A stretch of 64,000 nucleotides of DNA. Source: Gloeopeniophorella convolvens. Taxonomy: Eukaryota > Basidiomycota > Agaricomycetes > Russulales. Below the pieces are notes generated by a model. That model saw only the letters and a program-made list of their open reading frames with translations. It did not search any database and was not told the origin of the DNA. Numbering within the stretch: the first letter of the stretch is position 1; each line of letters begins with the position of its first letter. Below are positions 34,951-48,500 of this stretch, one piece after another. The stretch spans positions 434,001 to 498,000 of the forward strand of contig WTXD01000011.1 in the NCBI GenBank assembly GCA_022496205.1. The letters are read 5' to 3'. A program made the position numbers and the translations under genes.

Positions 34951-35122
34951 CGGTCGTCGTCGTCGTGTACCGCGTCCAAGACGGATGCGAGTTGCGCAGC
35001 GGCGCCTCTGTGCACGGGACACCGTGGGAATGACGACTTGGTGCGGAGGCAATGAAATGGCGGCAGGGTTTGGACCAGCCGTGTCGACCACTGTCGACTG
35101 TCACTGGCACACACCGCGTCGC
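34951..35122. promoter_or_regulatory. Divergent promoter, YIPF gene / mitochondrial protein gene
   Basis: Only 172 bp separate two divergent start codons, so this must be a bidirectional promoter. Confidence 0.45.
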
Positions 35123-36054
35123 ATGCAGCCGAATGTGTTACGCGCCCTAGCAAAGCAGAGCGCAGGTGCTCTCGCCTTGTCAACACGCGTCTCGCTGCGT
35201 CGACTTCCACTGCGTGGCCTTCTCGCTCCCACCCCAGCAAGCCATGCACGACCCGCGCCCTTCGCCGTCCGGCACTTCTCGCCCAGCGTCGCCCGCCAGA
35301 ACCAACGCCCCCCAACCACGTTCGAGGACCCCTCGCGCAAAGGACTCTTCTACCACCTAGTGCCCCCGCCGACGCCGCTGTCAGTCGAGCACCCCGCCTT
35401 TGCCATCTCCCTCCTCGCGAACCCGCCGCCGTCCGCCGACTCGAGTACCATCCTCGGCTGGCTCCCCGCCGAGACGCCCGGGAGCGACCACGACGCAGGC
35501 CTGAACGACTTTGTCGAGAACCGTGCGCACCCCCCATTCCGTATCTCCCGCGCGCAGCCGTTGACCGATGACCTCCGACTGGACCTGGCAGGACGCTTCC
35601 TGCCTCTGCTTCACGAAGCGATAGCCAAGGGCCTCGCGGAGGCCGTCGACGACATCCAAGCTGCAGGCGCGCTGCAGCTCGGCCAAGGCTGGCTGCACAT
35701 ACATGGCAAGCCACCCGCGCGCCCGCCGAAACCCGCATTTCACGTGCTCACCGCGCCGTCCCCACTGCAGACGACCGCAACATCCCCGCGCTGAACCGCG
35801 TCGGCGACCCGGACGACATCCTCGCCTATGTGCGCGTCGAGGACGGCAGGGCACGTCCCGTCCCTTCCCCGCCGCACGTGCGAGCTCATAGCTTCCGGAC
35901 CCGACAGATCCTCGCAGACACGTACGAGCCGATGCCCGCGTACCGCGTGTGCACCGCGCACGGCGTGACGCAGCTCACCGAGGGCCTCGCAGCCAAGCTG
36001 CTTACACTTCTAGAGGCGCGCGCGCAGGAGGAGAGCCGGGGAGGGAGCGCTTGA
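35123..36054 (+). CDS. Conserved mitochondrial protein of unknown function
   Basis: Two exons, 35123-35705 and 35771-36054, give 288 residues. The N terminus (MQPNVLRALAKQSAG, RVSLRRLPLR, AVRHFSPSVARQ) is a strong mitochondrial targeting sequence with a typical cleavage region. The body reads like a conserved fungal family (GLFYHLVPPPTPLSVEHPAF, ILGWLPAE, GLNDFVENR, then DDRNIPALNRVGDPDDILA), but no named domain is recognised. The junction needs a GC-AG intron (GCAAGC...CTGCAG, 65 nt), supported by the frame and by the continuous HIHDDRN motif. Function is unknown. Confidence 0.75.
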
Positions 36055-36557
36055 GGTCAAGGTCCAGAAAAGTATATCGCCGCCCAAGTAACTTACTTCC
36101 TGTGTACCTCCGATGCATTGATACCCGCCCAAGATAGACATATGCCCCGCTCTCTGCGACTGCGCGTGCTTCGTCAGTGCTTCGTCCCATGCCTGCCCCA
36201 CCCTTGGGATCCGTCAACGCGAATCGTACGCGTCATCTCCGAGACCTTGTCACGCCACGTGCGCGCGCACGACGCATATCCGACGCCGGAGCATCGACAT
36301 CTCCGGCGCATCTACACTTTGAGAAAACATAGCATAGAATTGTCAAGAGATAGGATCGATGTAAAACACATGAGCGGGCATAAGTCAGATGGGCAAGCAA
36401 TGCATGTAAGAGAACAGAACGGTAATAAGTAAGGTCACAAAATTCGTGAGTCGTGAGATCAAGCAGAATCGTCGGCGCGCAGCGTCAGTAGATAGCGTAT
36501 ACAGTGCAAATAAATCAATGCCAAGATACAAGTGTCCCAGAGACCACCAATCACCAA
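36055..36557. other. Convergent intergenic region
   Basis: 3' flanks of the mitochondrial protein gene and the giant PH-domain gene. AT-richer than its surroundings; no coding frame or RNA gene is supported. Confidence 0.45.
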
Positions 36558-39500
36558 TCACCGGTCGGACGAGCGAGGCGAACGAGGACCAAACAGCCCG
36601 CGCTGCACCGGCGGCGCCTCGGGCGCGAGGTGAACTGTGGGCTCGCTCGGCGGCGGCGTGTAGTCCACATTCGGGTTCACTGTCAAGAGCACGTCAGCGC
36701 GTGTGCCGCGCGCGGAGAAGGAGGGAGACTGACTCTGCCATGTCGCCCACGAGCCTGCAGCCTGCGCGCGGTCGGCCGGCGGCATCATCTGCTGCGGCGG
36801 CGGCGGCACCGTCTCGATGATGGGCCCGGCGGACGGCCCCTCGGACCTCTTCCGCGTGCGCCTGCCGAAGCCGCGCTGGTGGACCGAGCGCCATGCACCA
36901 GGCCGCGGGGGCTCGGGCGCCGGAGCCGGGGGCTCGTCGGGCGGGAGATCGGCCACGGGTTGCGGGCCAAGAGGACCAGAACTGGGTTTCCTAGGGGAAG
37001 CAGGGCGTGTCAGACGGGGCAGCCACGAGGCGAGGAGGATCCTCACCAGTCGGGGTCGAACATGCCGCCTGCATCGTACTTGCTGCGCAGGCACATGAGC
37101 GTTCCGATCTCGCTGCAGGCAATGTGTCAATCGAAGATGACGTAGAATGGAAGAACATGGACGGACAATTGGATGTTGCGCCTCTCCTCGCGAAGCTTGC
37201 CAACCTCGCCCAGCAGCATGCGGACTTCAGTCGCCAAGGATTTACTGAACTCGTCAAGATACTAGGATACGACAGGTGAGCAAGGGCGCAAGAAGGCAAC
37301 GCGGGAGACGCACTCCTTGGACGTTGAATGGGACTTGTTGGTTCGCGGTTGCTTGGACCTGGTCCAGGAGTTCTTTGTGCTGTCGGTCGGTGTCCTCGCG
37401 CAACGCTACATAGTTCCTCAGAAAAAGGGTGCGGGTGAGGGTGGAATCCACTTACTGCTGGTGAGATCGTTGAAAAGTTCCCTCAACGTCATGTTCTCCC
37501 TCAGGAGTGTGTCAATGACATCCTGCGTGGCTGGAGAGAAGGTCAGATGAGAAGGGGAGACCAAGTAGCAGTCCGCTTACAGGGCTTCTCCGCGGCGAGA
37601 CGGCGGTCTTCCTCGCACTTCTCCTTCTCTACCTCCCGATCGTCGATGATACTTTGGACCATACCGATCAACTGCTCGTACTGCCTGTCCTTCTGCTCGC
37701 GCCAGTTCATCTTCTCGTTCCACCGCTCATCCATGACATCTCTCTTCTGGGAGAACTCCTCGCGGTGAGCAAGCAGCAGGTCGGTGATCTCGCCGAGCTG
37801 CTTGCGCATGTCGTCGTCGCGCTCGAGATTGCGTTGTGACTCGGCCTCGCGCCGCTGCTCTTCCTCGGCGTCGCGTTGCTGCCGCTCGTGGTCGAGCTCG
37901 CCGCGTACCCGTGAGAGCTCCTCCTCCAATTCGCGCACGCGAGCATCCCGTTCCTCTTCGGCGCGCTTGCGCTCCGCGAGTACCTGCTGTTCAAGTGCCT
38001 CGCGTGCAGTGCGTGCGTCCTCCCGCTCGTACTCGAGCTGCCTCGCCATCTCCTCTCGCTCCCCATGCACAATATCCCTGATGTCGTCCGCATGACGGGC
38101 GGCAGATTCTGTGGAGGCGCGCCGGATTGATGCGATGACCGACTCCGCCTTCTCTGGCACTTCGAGAAGATCCGAAGGGGGTGCGACGCCGACGTCTGAA
38201 GCCTCGATGGGAATGGGCTCCTCGAACGTCGGGACCTCGGTGATGGGGGCTTCAGGTACCACATCAGCGTGCTCCGGCGGTTGGCCGAATCTTGCGAGTA
38301 GCTCTTCGGTGCGCTGCCTAAGCTCGGCTTCCCTCCGCGCCTCGTTTTCAGCGAACAGGCGCTCCCGTTCGGCTTCCCTTTCGCGGAACTCGTGCTCGCG
38401 ACGCATCTCTGCTTCGGCGACTTCTTGGGCCGTGTCGGCCAACTGACGCTCGATCTCCCCGAAGCGCTCGTGACGTGCTCGCTCCGCATCGTCGTATTCG
38501 AGCCCACCAGGGCCTGAGGGGACGCGGGGGGTTGCAGTACGAGGAACTGAGCGCGCGGTAGGCGCGCGGGATACGGCGGTAGGTGCACGCGACGCGCCAG
38601 TAGGCGCGCGCGATAAGCCGGGGCCAGGCTCGCCTCCCAGCACGTCGCTACCGGCACTGGGTGTACCAGAGCGAGGAACTTGGTAGACGTCATCGTCCGG
38701 AGGTGTAAGTGATCGTCGTATGTGGCCGTATGTTTCTGGTTCTGGGATCTCTGAAGGGGGGTACTGAGAGGGAGGCCCCTGGGAGAGAGCAGTCCGGTGC
38801 GTCACTTGCGATGGAACATGCGGAATGAAAGGGACGCTAGGGGACGCAGAACGAAGTTGGCTTTCGAGAGACGGTGGAGTTGCAGATCTACGCCCTTCGT
38901 CGTATGCACCTGACACATGCCCGGAAATCGGGGGTTGATAGGCTAGAGCCTGGGGTGAGTAAAGCACTCTGAGAACTAGAGTAACACTTACGAGTAGACT
39001 CGGTTCTCGGCCTGCCATGCTCAGGAGGTAGGACATGAATGGGTTCTGGGCCAGTCACCTCAACAATCGTGGGCGCGCGCGATGGACGAGTCCGCCCCGA
39101 CGGTGTCCTGCCTACGGGATGCACCGGAGGTTGAGAGGCCGGGTACTGCGTTGGTACACCGTAGGGATGCTGCAACGGTTCATCTGCTTCGGTGAGGGGA
39201 CGCGAAACGATGCTGGGTGTTACTGAAGAAGGGTGTGGATGAACATGTGTTATTGATGGAGGGATAGCAATCGGAGGCCCTGCGCGTGGATCGTATTCGG
39301 ATGGACCCCTACTAATCGGGCGGGGGCGATCGCGTGGGTCATATTCGGAGGGACGCCTACTGCTTGGGAGAGGGTGTACACGACTCGGCGACCCGTATCT
39401 GCTGCCACGAGGAGAATCCCGGCGGCGTGAGACATGGGAACGAGGAGATGAGGGTGAGGCACTGCGCCGGCGCTCGCCGCGTCGGCGGCGATCGCGATCG

Positions 39501-42500
39501 CGACGGCGACGTTCTCGTCTATCATCCTCATCCGAATAGGGCGACCGAGATCTGGATCTAGAGTCAGAACGGTAACGGTGCCGACGATGGCGCCGTCGCC
39601 TATCGCGAGAGCGAGATCGCTCGGAAGAAGAAGGTGTTCTGGACACCGACCTACGTCGATCACGAGAGCGACTCCTTCCGTATGGGTCGGATGGTGCGAT
39701 GTGAACGGTCGGTGGGATTGTCACAGTAGGGTGAAAGGGTTGGATAGGATGATCCGAGTAGTGAGAAGGGACATGTGAAGGTGGCAGGTACGCACTCCTT
39801 GGCGACTCGCTACGGGACTCTGGAGAGCGGCGTCCGCCGTGGGAGGGAGCAAGTACTGTAACCTGAGGAGGAGGAATACCAACAGGGGGAAATGCTGAGA
39901 CAGGCGCAGGTACAGGCGCAACTCCAGGGCCAGGTACCATTATCACAGGAGTCTGGGGAAGCGGCGGGGTTCGGTCTTCCCTTAGGATAATCGGACTCCT
40001 AGAGGAGCGATCGCTCCGACTCCGCGATCTCGACCCGCGGCTCCGCGATCTCGACCTCTCCCGTGGAGGAGCCTGCACAATCACACCCGGAGGAGGCACT
40101 TGTGGGTACTGCCCTCCCGGCAATCCAGTAGGAGGAGGATGAATGATTATTGGCCCGCCCAGTTGCTGAGGGACGGCTCCTTCGCGAGGACCACCATACT
40201 CAGAGCCGTATGACGACTCGGGGCGTGGGGTAGTGGGCACGATATGCACAACAGGTGGAGGAGCGACGGGTGCTTGGCCGTAGCCGACGGGTGCTTGACC
40301 ATAGCCAGCAGGTGCATCAGGCTGTGAAGGTGCTACTCCAGCACGAGGGTCGTAGGCCGGCTGAGACGGTGCTGAGGGGGCGGTGGGAGCAGAAGGTGCG
40401 GTCGGATACGGTGCTTGGGCAGATTGGGGTGGGATGTTGATGATTGTAGTCGGACCCGCTCCAGGTACAGGTGTCACTGGAGGTGGCGTCCGACCACGAT
40501 CTGTGCCACTGCTACTTGGAGTCGGAGAGCGCCGACCGCCATAGGAAGGAGTATGAGAAGGAGTATGTATGAGGATAGGTGGTGCCGGCTCCGTGGGCAC
40601 GATGTGAGGACCGGGCACAATGATTGGCGGTCCAGATGACCGAGGGGACCGGGGCGACTCCTCTGAGACTACGCTGGAGGACCTCGACTCGGACCTCGGC
40701 CGAGACCTCGGCGGAGATGGAGACGGGGGGATAAACATCTCCTCGCCCACTGGGATGGGTGGTTGGTAGACTCCATGGGGTGGTGGAGGAGCACTGTCGC
40801 GGAGCTGACCAAAGTCTGGTGCCGGAATGAATGGTTCACCCCCGTCTCGAGACGGCGGAGATGGGATCACCGGTGACTCTGACGGCGTTGGTGTCCGGTA
40901 TTGACCAGGGAGACCAGGGACAACAGCTGGAACCACACCCTGAGGGTATGGTCCGACACCAGGTTGCGGGAAACCAATCTGAGGGGGAGGTGGCACGAAA
41001 CCGCTACCCGGCGGTATGGTCCCTGGACGACTAGGGCCTCCAGGAGCACCAGGAGCACCGAAGAAGGCCGGGCCTCCGGGGCCGCCGGGAGCACCAGGGC
41101 CACCAGGAGCACCAGGAGCACCAGGTGGCATCATGAAGCCACCAGGCTCTCCTCCGACTCCAGGCTGGGGGACTGAGGGCCAGAATGCGCACATTAGAGC
41201 CGTTGCAATAGTTGTTTATACATCACTCACATGCAGGGCCTCGCGGAATGACACGGTCTATGTCATCACGGAGCTGATCAATACGGGCTGAAACACCACG
41301 CAGTTCCGCTTGCCGATCCTCGACGTCGTGCCCCAGCCATTCGTTCAGCGAGTTCATGTACCTCATCAGTTCGCGTTGCTGCTCCAAGGAAGCTAGATGC
41401 ATGAAGCGATTTTCCTGCATTCAGTTAGCCCAAAAGATCCTATCGGCACATAAGAGACATAACGCACTCGAACCATGGCCATCATGTCGTTGAAGATGGG
41501 TGGCAGGATAACGGACTGCCAAATGCGAACATCAGAAACGGGGCTGAGTGTGATCGATTCAACCGCCTTACTTGAGTGAAAGGAGGGGGCACTGGTGGAA
41601 CCATCTGCGGAATACCCGGTACAGCTTGAGGGGGATGCTCCGCGGCAGGAGCAGGTTGCTACACGGTGCTTAGTTCGAAGCCGCACATACTATCAACGAA
41701 ACGAACGCACAACTTGGGGTCGTGGGACCTGATACCATGTGCCCGACTCGAGCGATCCTGGGGCAGTAGCGCGTCCATCTGCCTCGTGCTCTACAACAGG
41801 GGGAGGGGGCTGCGAAACGAGTGAATTTCTGTGTGCGCAGTTTACTACACTCGCTTACCACTGCGGCTTCAGGCCCCTGGACAGGCTGAGAGTGTATCCA
41901 TCCGTCCGGTGCACCGCCTCTCTGTGCCCGTCGCTGGTGGACCACTCTCTCAAAGTCATCAGGTCCCGTGTCACCCGTGCGTGGCCGATGACCAATATCT
42001 GCATGAGGGACTGGCGTTTCGGGAGAGACTCGCGATGGCTGAGTCGGGGTAAACTGGACTGGCGCGAAGGCACTAGGTCTAGGTGGCCGACCAGCGCGCG
42101 GCCGGCGGCGGCCCGGATCGCGCGAAACATACGGCTCCGGAATTGGAACGGTGAATGGCCTCAGTGGGGGCAACTCTGTGAGCAAAGTTGGGCTAACGCT
42201 GCGGGGCCGTGGCCCGCGAGCGTCGGGTCTGAAGTTGAGAGGCACCAAAGTAGGTGGGGGCTGGATCTGCACCGGAGCTGGCGGTTGAGGCGGACGAAGG
42301 AGCTCTGCCATCATATCTTCGAGCGACGCTCGAGGGCGCATCGGCGTCGGCGCAGGAAGTGTAGGCATCTCGCTTCGGATCCCCTCCCACCTATCTCGCA
42401 GACGCCTAATCGCCGCCGACGTGTCGGACCCAGAGCTAAAGAGTGACTCTGGTTCGGTCGGAGTAGGTGGCCTCGGGCGCCTCTGCTGTTCTGCCAACTG

Positions 42501-45500
42501 GTTGAGCATATTCTCGAGCCGCTGCAGTCTTTCCATGAGCTCGGCGTTGTCCGGGGCGCGAGGAACACGTTGCCGAAGTTCATCCAGAACATGATTCGTC
42601 GATAGCTGTCCGTCCCAAAGGGCGTCCGCTTGTGCTTTGACTGAATCAAGCAAATCGCGGATGTGGTCGAGAGCATCTCGATCCAAGACGCCGGTGGGCT
42701 GTATGATCTGGATAGGCGGCGGCGGCGGCGGCGCTCTGATCGTCGCTGTCGACCCGACCGACGGAGTTGGAGACATGCGCTGTGTCATATCCGACGAAGT
42801 CCTGGAAAGGTACGCTCCAGAGGAAGCAGGGGATTCTGAGATTGGCGTAAGCGGAATCGTCTCGGACGAGGGGGAGCTGTAGGGAGAGGAGGTCGACGTT
42901 GACGAGGGCGGAGAAGATGGCTCTTCATCCATGGGGTATGGCTCGGACTCCATCAAGCTGAAGTCATCAGAATGGTGAGACGACAAGAACGAGAGGCTCG
43001 AGCTTAAGGAGCTGGGGGACCGGGGGCTGCGTGGCGGAGGAGTCAATGGAATCGCAAGCATCCGTGGGCTGAGCTTCTCGGCCACAGTGGGAGGCTTTGA
43101 TGGATATTCGGGCGCTCCGCGTGGCTCGCGCCAGGATGCAATACTGCTACCACCGACGGAGCGATCCTTGAGGACTACGGCAGGAGGCATAACGATTTGA
43201 GGAGCCTCTTTCTCGTGGAGGTAGTCAGCAAGGTCACGGAGTTCGTTCTGAATTTCCCCGAGCTGGTCATGTACCCCTTGATTGTCACGTTGTCTGTCGC
43301 CTTCAAGGCCATGGAGGTACTGAAGGAGGCGATTGACGTCGTCCGTGATAATGACGCTGGATCGCTCAGACGGCGCTCTCTCAGATGGCGCCCGCTCGGA
43401 TACCGCTCGCTCGGATGGAAGTCTCACGGAAGCCGCTCTCTCGGACGGTGCCCTCTCAGACGGGATGGTCTGCAAGTCCGAGTGCAGGGATGGAATGTCG
43501 GTTTGGGGACTACTCATGCTAACGCTCAAGCTAGCAGCGGGCGTCGAAAGCATCGAGGGTGACCTCGGAAGGGGAATGTTGACAGGTGATGTCTGCGACA
43601 TAGACCATGAACATCGTCACGCATATGGAGAGGAGCGCGAGAACTTACCGCCCCGGGAAGCGAGATGGATGACAGCAGCGAGGCCGGCGATCTATGTGTC
43701 GACAGCAACGATGGCTCGGTAGAGACATCCTCCAGTATAGGCTCTTCGAAAAGAGACCGATTGTCCAGTATATCCGATCTCATTGAGATAGAGGAGACCG
43801 TCGAGACCGTCGAGGGTGTCCTGGTCAACGTAACCTGGGATCGCTGCTGAGGAGACAAGATAGGTGTCGACACTGTGGTGGTAGATGGTGCCTGCAGGGA
43901 CGGCGATGGGACGGTGGGCGGTTGAGATAGAGATGGCGTGGCCGACGCAGATGCAGAGAGTGATACAGATATCGAAGCGGTCGGTGTGAGAGAAGGAGAG
44001 GATGGTGAATAAGTTATTGAAGGTGACTCGCTAGAAGGGCTCTCGTCGATCGTGCTGAGCCGGCTCGGCTCTTGGGAGGAATACGCCGACGCAGTCGGTC
44101 GCAGGAACGATGTGTCGAAAGAAATGTCTGGACCTTCCGGGAACGCAACTGACTGAACAGAAGGTGATGCGCCCAGCACTGACGACTCAAACGAATCATC
44201 AGTCTCCGCTGGCCACAGAGACTCCCGGATAGATGGGCTAGGAGGAACAGGCGGGATGCTCGCCGAGCGACGGGAAGGCGTCATAGAGCTCGGTGTTGAC
44301 TCTGTGACAGACGAGAGCAGGGAAGTCGTGGGAAGCGAATCTGGGGGGGCGATGGGCGATGGGCCGGGTAAGGACGGCGGAACTGTGCTCAAAGACCTCG
44401 CAGACGACGGCGAACGCAGAGGAACTGATGCAGATCGTTCAGCAGACAGTTCACTTGACAGTAGCGACGGGCTCGACACGGCCTGAGGGGCGGGGATATC
44501 CCTTGGACTCATCCTCGTGGATATCGAAGGGATGGTACCAATGTCTGATGGCGAACTGATGGTTGAGAGACCGTCCCGTGGATACAGAGGAATCTCCGGT
44601 TCAAGGATGATGACAGGAGCTTGAATAGGCTCCGGAACAGGCTCAAAGACTGGCTGTGAGACTGGCTGTGGGACTGGCTGTAGAACCGGCGGTGGGACTG
44701 GTATGGGCGCCGGAATAGGCTCCGGGGTGGTTCTGGGGCCACGGCCTGGATGGCTTCCTCGATGGGCTCAGGAGCAGAGGCCTGCACTGCTTCTTCTGCT
44801 GGTTGGGGAGGCACCATCTGAACGGCTTGCTCAACCGGCTGGGGAGGCACAATCTGGACAGCCCGGTCGACAGGCCGAGCAGGTACCATCTGGACGGCTT
44901 GCTCGATAGGGAGGGGGGGATGATTTGAACGGCTTGTTCGACAGGCAGAGGAGCGACAGCCTGAATGGCTTCTTCCACTGGCTGGGGCGCGGCGATCTGT
45001 ACAGCCTCTTCCACCGGCTCTGGCGGAGTGACTTGAGTCCCCTCCGAAACAGCTACCTTCTCCGGTTTGCATCTGCACTCCGCGTCGTCATAGTCGGTGG
45101 AAACCTCCGTCGCACACACCTCAGCGGTGACATATGGAGACGCTGGTTCGCTCTCGCAGACAGGCGCGGTGATATAGTCAGAGACCGAGTCGGATTTGGC
45201 GCTGGCTTTCGCGGTGATGAAGTCTTCGGAGGTAACGCTCTTCGAAGCCTCGGAGTCGGAAGGGCAGACTTCAGCAGTCTCGTAGAGCGACGGGATGGTC
45301 GGCAGGGATGCGAACGACATGATCGAAGGGGAGCGCGCAGTCTCATAGTGCGTAGAGCTCGTCGGAGTAACGGCGAAGATTGGGTCTTCCTCGGAATCAG
45401 GAGACTGTTCTGAAGACGAGCTCGGGAGGGGAGTCGGGGTATCCCTGGCAGACCTGGGGTATGTGGACCTAGAATGACTTTCGAGGGTGCTCAATCCGTC

Positions 45501-48500
45501 GCCTCTGGAGTAATCGGAGTAAGACCTGGAGTGCGTGTAACTCGTATTCTCCTTGTCCGAAGATGTTTCCGTCCCCGAAAGGTAGGACGATGAATAGCTG
45601 ACAGAACTCGAGGCATCTCTCCTTGACCTGACAGCACGCGAACGAGTGAGGCCAGTGGTTCTGGAGGGAGATGTGGGTGCGAAGGTCGAAGGGCCTGCCA
45701 CCACATCGGTCGGATTGCCCAAGAAAGTCGCGCTTTTCCCACGGTAGGTCTGGACTACGGTCGACCCCGACGTCTCCTCTGTCTCCGTGCCTTCGCTCGT
45801 AGGGAGAGTTCTAGATGGGAACGAGGACAAAGAGTGGAATGTTGAGGGTTCGCGGCTTGTTCTTGCGCCAGATGAGAAGAACGCATCATCAGAGATGGAC
45901 GTCGAAGTCTCAGAGCCTGCAGTGCGTGAGCGAGCGCCGCCGCCACGCCCAGCGCTTGGTGGAGGAGTGACGAAAACCTCACGCCCGAGAGTCGGTCCAC
46001 TGGAAACGGTTACGGGGGATCCTCCGCCTACGATGGCACCGCTAAGGCCAAGACCGAAGCCCAGCCCGGGCCGTGCATCCTTCGCGCGTCGCAAGGCAGA
46101 TTCGAACTCCTCGCCGAGGTCAGTCATAGAGCTCGTGCGACGCAACGAGCTGCTGCGGCTGGGGGCGATAACGCGGGGGTCTCCGGGATAGGTTATGGTT
46201 TGGTTCGAAATGGCTCCGTCATCAACGGCGCGGGTGCGCAGGGAAGGCCGGCGTGATAGCGACGCCGAGCTCGACCCCGACAATGATTGGAAATCGGAGA
46301 GGTCGGGAATCGACTCCATGGGCGGAACGAAAGTTGTTGAGCGCGAACCGGACGCCACAGAGCCTGAGTGGGTGCTTGAGCTCGCCATAGACCGAATGGT
46401 GCGCATAGAGCCAGTCGGCGACTGGGTCTCCGAGCGATCAGGTACGGTGACCGAACGGTCAAGCACCTCCCTGCGTACATTGTCAGATGCGCGCCGGGCC
46501 TCGACTACGAGAAACTCACCAGATGGCGCTCACCCAGCGCACTCGCTCCCTGGCCGACTCGGCACCCAACCTCTCCACGCCGTCGCTATAGAACAGCTGG
46601 AACGGACACAGCGTCTCCAGCAACCCTAGCTCCCCAAAGCCCTCCGCCTCGGCATTTGCGGTCTGCGCTCTAGCGGCGAGTGTGCCAACATCGTCTTGGG
46701 CGCTTGGGTGCATCGGCGAGGCAACTGAGCGGACTTCGGTGCAATTGAGCAAATCCAGCGTCACGATGCCGCGACCACCGCCCGGCGCGATCCAGGAAAG
46801 CAATAGCATGTTCGGGTAGAGAACCGCTTGACATCTTTGCCACCGATAGGGAGGAAGTGCGTGCACATTCAAGTACCATAGGAGACCAATGCGCAGCGGC
46901 TGCGAGAGAGATACAGGGTCAGCAACCACGAACAGCGTCGAAAGAAAGGCGAGGAGTAGCCAATAGGCCATCCAGAAATTCAGCGACACGATCAAGTGAT
47001 CGACCGGAATCAATGTAGATAGCAGACGCTCACTTCTTGGCTTCCTTTGGCAAAAGTTCCCAATTCGGAGAGATCGAACGGTGGCGGTACCACGCTGCTT
47101 GTAGTTAGGGATGTGCTTGACCTCGGCGTGGATGGCATGTTAAGCTCCCCGTGTTCACGAGAGGGATTAGCTCGGGGTCCGCTGGGGCCGGCTTGACCCC
47201 CCATCGAGGCTCTCTGCCGCAAGGAGCCCCTCTCAGCACGCCTTTTAACGCTGAAAAATCCTTCCTCTGGTGTAGCCTCCGTAGACGATTTTGACGAGGT
47301 GATCTCCGAGTTGTTATCGGAGGGCGAACGACTCTTCCATGCTGCAACGACATTCCGAACCGAGGTGAGCGGCGAGCGCGGGGATGTTTGCGGCCTCCGA
47401 AGCGAAGTCGCTTGCGTCGCTGTACCGCTCGTGGTAGTGTATGATGTTGACGTAAACGTGTTCGAGTGCGTGGGGGTTGCACTTGATGAGTAAGGACTGG
47501 CGGTCCCAGTGTCGAACCCTGTAGTTCTGCTGCGCGGAGGGGGAGAAAGGAGTGTCCGTGACGGTGTGCCGGACGTGTAAGAATTGGACTGAGAAGACCA
47601 GCTCTTGGTCGGTGAAGACGGGCGCGAGCTTGAGCCCCCATATCCATGGGTCGTGCTACCAAAAACGGGGATGGACTGACTCGTAGGTGTGTAGGGGCTT
47701 GGCGACCGGGGGCCAGCTGGGACAGAGCCCGTCCTCCGGTGACCCAATGGGGAATAAGAACGCGAGGATGTGTCAGACGACGACTTGTCTTCGAAGAAAG
47801 CAATGAGGTCCCCAGTGCGGCGACTCAAAGTATTGACACTGGGTCCGGGCTCGGTGATTCCTCGTGAATGAAATGAAGAGCCTGAGCGCCTGACTGCGTC
47901 CGAGATAGGCCTGGACCCAGGGACTGAGAGGTTGTAAGATGTGGGGCGAGAAGGATTCTCAGTACGTTCAGTAATCGTGCTGAGGATGCGTCCATCACGA
48001 GTGGTGTTCGTGAAAGGGATATAGCTAGAAGTAGTGGCGGTAAAAGAAGGGGAGGATGCAGAACCGCTGAGGTAGGACGATGGTGTTACAGAAGAGCCGC
48101 GGGACCATTCAGTGAGAGCGTCTTCTGTCTGGTCGAGCTCATCGTCGAGAGCACTCAGCGCAGCCTCGACTTCGGCTGCATCTTCAACTGAGTTTCCCTC
48201 AGACCAAGAATAAGAGTCTGAGCTGTTGTGCCTGCGAGAGGGAGAAGGAGATACTGTGATGCGGCGCATTGCGTTGCCGGAGACATCGCTACTGTTGGAA
48301 GACGTTCCTGAGAATGAAAACCAGTTAGCATTGAGGAAACCATCGTGCTTCGCAGATGATGGCGATACGAAAAGGAGGGGGGGGGGGAGTCGTGTGACGC
48401 CCGGCATGGTAGTAGAGTGAGAAACTTGGAATCTTACCTGAGCGGGAAGAGGACGAATACCTCGTAGCAGATTCGGATTGCGTTATACTTGAGAATGTTG

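Noticed and set aside
46516..47013. Hydrophobic stretch (WMAYWLLLAFLSTLFVV) suggesting a membrane helix before the PH domain of the giant gene
   Set aside because: It lies in the translated intron 46900-47033. The spliced protein goes directly from KGSQE to PLRIGLLWY.
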